In this document: piece by piece, positions 60,521-64,000 of the stretch
Position numbering within the stretch: position 1 is the first letter of the stretch
How the letters are laid out: each line of letters begins with the position of its first letter
DNA from: Planococcus citri
Taxonomy: Eukaryota > Arthropoda > Insecta > Hemiptera > Pseudococcidae
DNA: 64,000 nt
Direction of reading: 5' to 3'
NCBI RefSeq assembly: GCF_950023065.1
Contig: NC_088680.1
Location: forward strand, 68,423,350-68,487,349
Position numbers and translations under genes: made by a program
Notes under the pieces: model-generated
Told to the model about the DNA's origin: nothing
The model's database searches: none
Seen by the model: only the letters and a program-made list of their open reading frames with translations

Positions 60521-63500
60521 GGTAAGTTTATTATTTAGATTTTGTTGATTTCGGTTTCTGTTTCTCTAACTCGTTAAGTGGGCCATTACTGGGGTTTATT
60601 TGGTTTCGGTTTTCGACCGATCTGCCAACAATTAATGTCGAGTAGTCTCGAGTGCTGTTAGGATGGGATCTTCTGAACTTGATGAAAGTGCTGGATGATG
60701 ACTCCATGGAGTAGAGGAAGGTTAAACCGTAGATTTACCTTAGACAAATGACTAGTAAGTAGTTGAAATCAGCGAAGAGCTGAGTCAGCTGAGCTGTAAT
60801 TCGAACAGAATAGAATAATAACAGCCAATTATAGGTTTACTGGATCCCTGATTTTAATTTTAAGTCCTCGGTCTCGGTGTGGGTGTTTATTACGAGTTAC
60901 CTGTAGCTTTCTTTTAAGTATACTCATCATCAAAATTGCTGTTTCAACCAATGAAGTCATATAACGTAGACGGAAGAATCAATAAATACCTATAAAAAAT
61001 TGACATAGAAACGTTGAAAAATCCTCCTCAGTCCTCAATTAAATTGATCGTTAAGTTTTAGTCGTACAAGAATAACTTGCACTTTAGAAACCTTTAACCT
61101 TCAAATTATCTACTGTAAAAATGTCCAGAATTGTCAATTCCCAATAGACCGACCATGTTGAAATAGTTTGGAAAAAATTCACCCTTTTGTTGGTGTAGAT
61201 ACATGGGTAGAAAGGAGCTGCAATGTCGAAACTACCTGCAAATGCAAAAGGTTCGTCTAAAACAACCTCCTGAGTTGCTGATGTGCATAAATACCAAATT
61301 TCAGCCTCCTTGATGAACTTGGAGAGGCTCCAGTAATAAAACAAGATCACATCGAGAACTATGCTGTTGAAAGAAGCGCGAATATACACTTCTTGCAGCT
61401 GAAAAAGGGCATAGAGAGGTAGAAAAGTCAAAGTTGAAACTCCCTAAAGGCACATCCAAGCCATTGGCCGCAATGTACAATAGTCAATATACCGAATTTC
61501 AGCCCATAGGTCAATTCGGGGGGTTGGAAGACGTGAAGGGAGATCTTATTCCAGGTAAAACCTAGTTTCTCCCTTTCAAATTGCTCTAGAACTTTTAGAA
61601 CTAGAAGGCTGAATTTCAAATGCAACATTCTATTGCCTATCGATTGAAGTTTCTAATTTGACTTTTTTTTTTTTGGATCGTATGAAATTTGAAACATCGT
61701 TGAAGCTTCGTCCAAACCTCGAAACTCGAGTAAAAGTTTGAAACCCACTAAACGATAAAAATTTAATCAATAAGTTCATTTTAAGTATACTAAAGATCGA
61801 TCAATAATAAAATCATTGAAAAATTACTTACCTACCTCAAAAAAAAGGACTAAATTTCAGTGAAATTTGGCAAATTGCTGCCAAAATTATGCAAAACAAT
61901 CATTGTTGAAATCAGGTAAGTTATCAACTTGAAAACTTGAATTGATAAAGTGTCAATAAAATTTGATGAAAATTGCTTGAAAAAGGCGTTTAAAACGTGT
62001 TTAAATAACGTAATCACTAAAAAATTTCCGAAGAAAGCTGAAATTTCACTGAAAATTGACAAATTTTAGCCAAAATTTTGTATAAAACATCGTTAAAATT
62101 TGGTATTAAAAAAATTTTAAACTTGAAATTAATAACGTTTCAGTAAAATTTGATTCAGAAATTATTGCTCAAAAAGCATTAAAAACTTATGAAGAAAACG
62201 GTGTAAAAACACTCTACGAAGCTTAACAATCGCTAAAAACTACCAAAAAAAGAAAAAAGGCTGAAATTTCTCTAAAATTTGAAAATTTAAACCAAAATTG
62301 TACAAATTATATAGTTAAAATTAAGCACTTACCTACTTGAAACATGCGAACTATGAAGTTGATCACATTCCAATGAAATTTGACAAAATTTGCGTAAGAA
62401 ACAAAAAAAGTGTTGAAAACATTAAAAAATAATATATTCTATCCCCCCCCCCCCTCCCAAAAAAAAGAATCATCTCAAGTTTAGGTATAAAAATGACCAT
62501 AAACAAATTTTGGCAAAATTAACCGAAATGTAGGTATGTAGCTAGTACAAAAAGGTTGTGCAAAAGATTCTTTAAAAACTTGTAAAAACGGGTTAATGTA
62601 GTGTAAAACATTCAAAAAAATGTGAAAATTTGGTAAAATTTGCTAAAAATACACGTAGAAATGTTGAAAACGTGTCAATTTTATCGACTTTGTGTGAAGG
62701 GTGAAAAAGTGAAAAAAGAATTGGGAAAATCACATCACAATTATTATTGGAAATGTAAAATGTTTTTAAACTAAATTTGGTGTTTTAAATTCATTTTGTG
62801 TTTGTTTTTTTTTTGTTTTGTACCAACGTATATTTTCCATTATAAGTAGGCAAATGTTGTTGTGGTTTTGTTTTTTCATGAAAATTAATTCCCATTTGAT
62901 ATTTTTTGGAGAAATTGAAAATATTTTTTCAAATTTTCTCACATTTTTCAACGGTTTTTTTTTTCAACTTGATTTTATCGTTTTGAAGAAAATTCTAAAT
63001 TGTTCAAACTTTTGACATTACCTGCAATAAAATATTTTTTCATTTGTGCCAAAAAAACCAAAAGAAATTTGAAATTGCTGATTTTTTTTAACGGCGACGC
63101 ATCGATTAATTTCATTGATATTTTTTTAAAAAATTGCCTGTATTTAAAGTTTTGTAAAGTGAAATATGATTTCGTCAAATGAATCTTTTTTTAGTATTTT
63201 GAATTTGATCCTTAAAAAACATTGTTTGTGTAATGTGTACGTATTTAAACGTATTTATTTCGAGTTTTTTTTCAATTTTTTGTTGGGGGGGGGGGGGTGA
63301 GAGACAGCTGGTTTTTATTTCCTGGTGGATCGTAATTTGTAATTCATAAATAATAAAATATTATAGATCGTACACATCTTCAATATTCAAAGCTCATTGA
63401 AAAACATTTCGAACTTGATGAGATGATGACTTATCAAATGAGTTTATTTTTACGTTCTGGAGGAAGGGAGCAAAATAACGTTTGCTGAAGGCAGTTTTTT

Positions 63501-63999
63501 ATTCTTCTCAAAGGCTCTCGAGTCTCGACTCGAATCTGGGGACTGAATCTGATTGAAATTAAGTTCAAATATTTCAAATCGATTTCAATCCGATTGATAG
63601 ATAGGTACCTATCGTGCCTGTCGAAGATTTAAAACATTCAGTGATTTACTGTTCTCTCTAGCTAGATTTAAAAAAGTAGTCTTGATAAAATTACATGAGC
63701 CGACTCGAGGCTGTGCTCCTTTATTTTTCAATGTTCAAAATATTTTGTCAAAGTTAGGTATTCAAATTTTTTCACTTCATATTTTTATCACTAGATACTT
63801 ACCTACTTGAAAATTTTATCGAAAAGGAATGGAAGGATGAATGGATACGTAATAACTTGAATTTTTCTAACCAGGATAAAATTTTGTCAGCTAGGGTTTT
63901 GCTCTGGCTGCCTTAGCCTACCTTTACTTTCCCAAGAGGCTGATTTAGAAATGATTAATTATTGTACATATTTTATAAATGCCTCTACTCTACTTTCTC
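60521..63999. other. AT-rich, degenerate repeat DNA without recognised genes
   Basis: Between about 61.85 and 62.45 kb a loose unit of about 180 bp (TGAAATTTCACTGAAAATTG, AGCCAAAATT, CAGTAAAATTTGAT) recurs about three times. Poly-C and poly-G runs occur at 62445 and 63285. 61290-61640 contains TTTCAGCC/GGAGGCTCCAG-like words reminiscent of fold-back family B. No protein-like frame found. Confidence 0.45.
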
Positions 64000-64000
64000 T

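Noticed and set aside
61084..61628. Two minus-strand open frames (115 and 66 codons)
   Set aside because: Contain words of repeat family B and no protein-like motif. The first has no supported splice or start context.

Overview
The window is eukaryotic nuclear DNA: AT-rich, with multi-exon genes split by GT-AG introns, a 132-bp repeat array, and many nested transposons. The conserved proteins look like those of an insect. The frequent short TAGGTA/TACCTA motifs, together with the mix of mariner, hAT, LINE and Pao elements, fit a sap-sucking insect such as a scale insect or mealybug. That species guess is an inference, not something the sequence proves.

Layout. (1) 120-13021, minus strand: the first 735 residues of an animal fatty acid synthase, in 11 exons whose phases agree throughout. 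It covers all of the ketosynthase and the first part of the malonyl/acetyl transferase, and the gene runs off the left edge. Its two 5-kb introns hold nested hAT and pogo-type elements and a degenerate 132-bp array. (2) 13.0-22.2 kb: intergenic or far-5' sequence with a decayed LINE, a TIR element carrying a tRNA-like module, and a fold-back repeat. (3) 22271-30103, minus strand: a complete cytospin/SPECC1L-type gene (12 exons, 872 aa), with a second LINE copy of the same family in its 4.5-kb intron. (4) 30104-30562: a compact divergent promoter region containing a perfect TATCGATA (DRE-like) site. (5) 30563-35124, plus strand: a complete PPM1D/WIP1-type PP2C phosphatase (9 exons, 693 aa), with a 1.8-kb fold-back element in one intron. 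(6) About 37.0-56.7 kb, plus strand: pieces of a secreted serine protease. A signal-peptide exon and a Cys-rich exon lie at the left, and four chymotrypsin-fold exons lie 12.5 kb further on. The linking exon or exons were not found. The interval is full of mobile DNA: a 1.2-kb TG...CA solo-LTR candidate, fold-back elements, a minisatellite, a broken mariner with a MITE inside it, and a Pao/BEL gag remnant interrupted by three TIR elements. (7) 57-60 kb: a second copy of the sequence just downstream of the phosphatase gene, itself split by a 2.2-kb insertion. (8) 60.2-64 kb: a possible untranslated first exon of a gene leaving the window, then AT-rich repetitive DNA.

The host genes have ordinary cell functions (fatty acid synthesis, cytoskeletal cross-linking, stress-response phosphatase, extracellular proteolysis) and do not form an operon-like system. 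The most unusual content is mobile. There are several unrelated families of long inverted repeats, at least one inside a transcribed intron where it would give hairpin RNA. There is also a hAT-type MITE carrying three copies of the same TATCGATA motif found in the divergent promoter. Exon boundaries were placed by hand from splice signals, reading phase and family knowledge. No alignment or database search was run.
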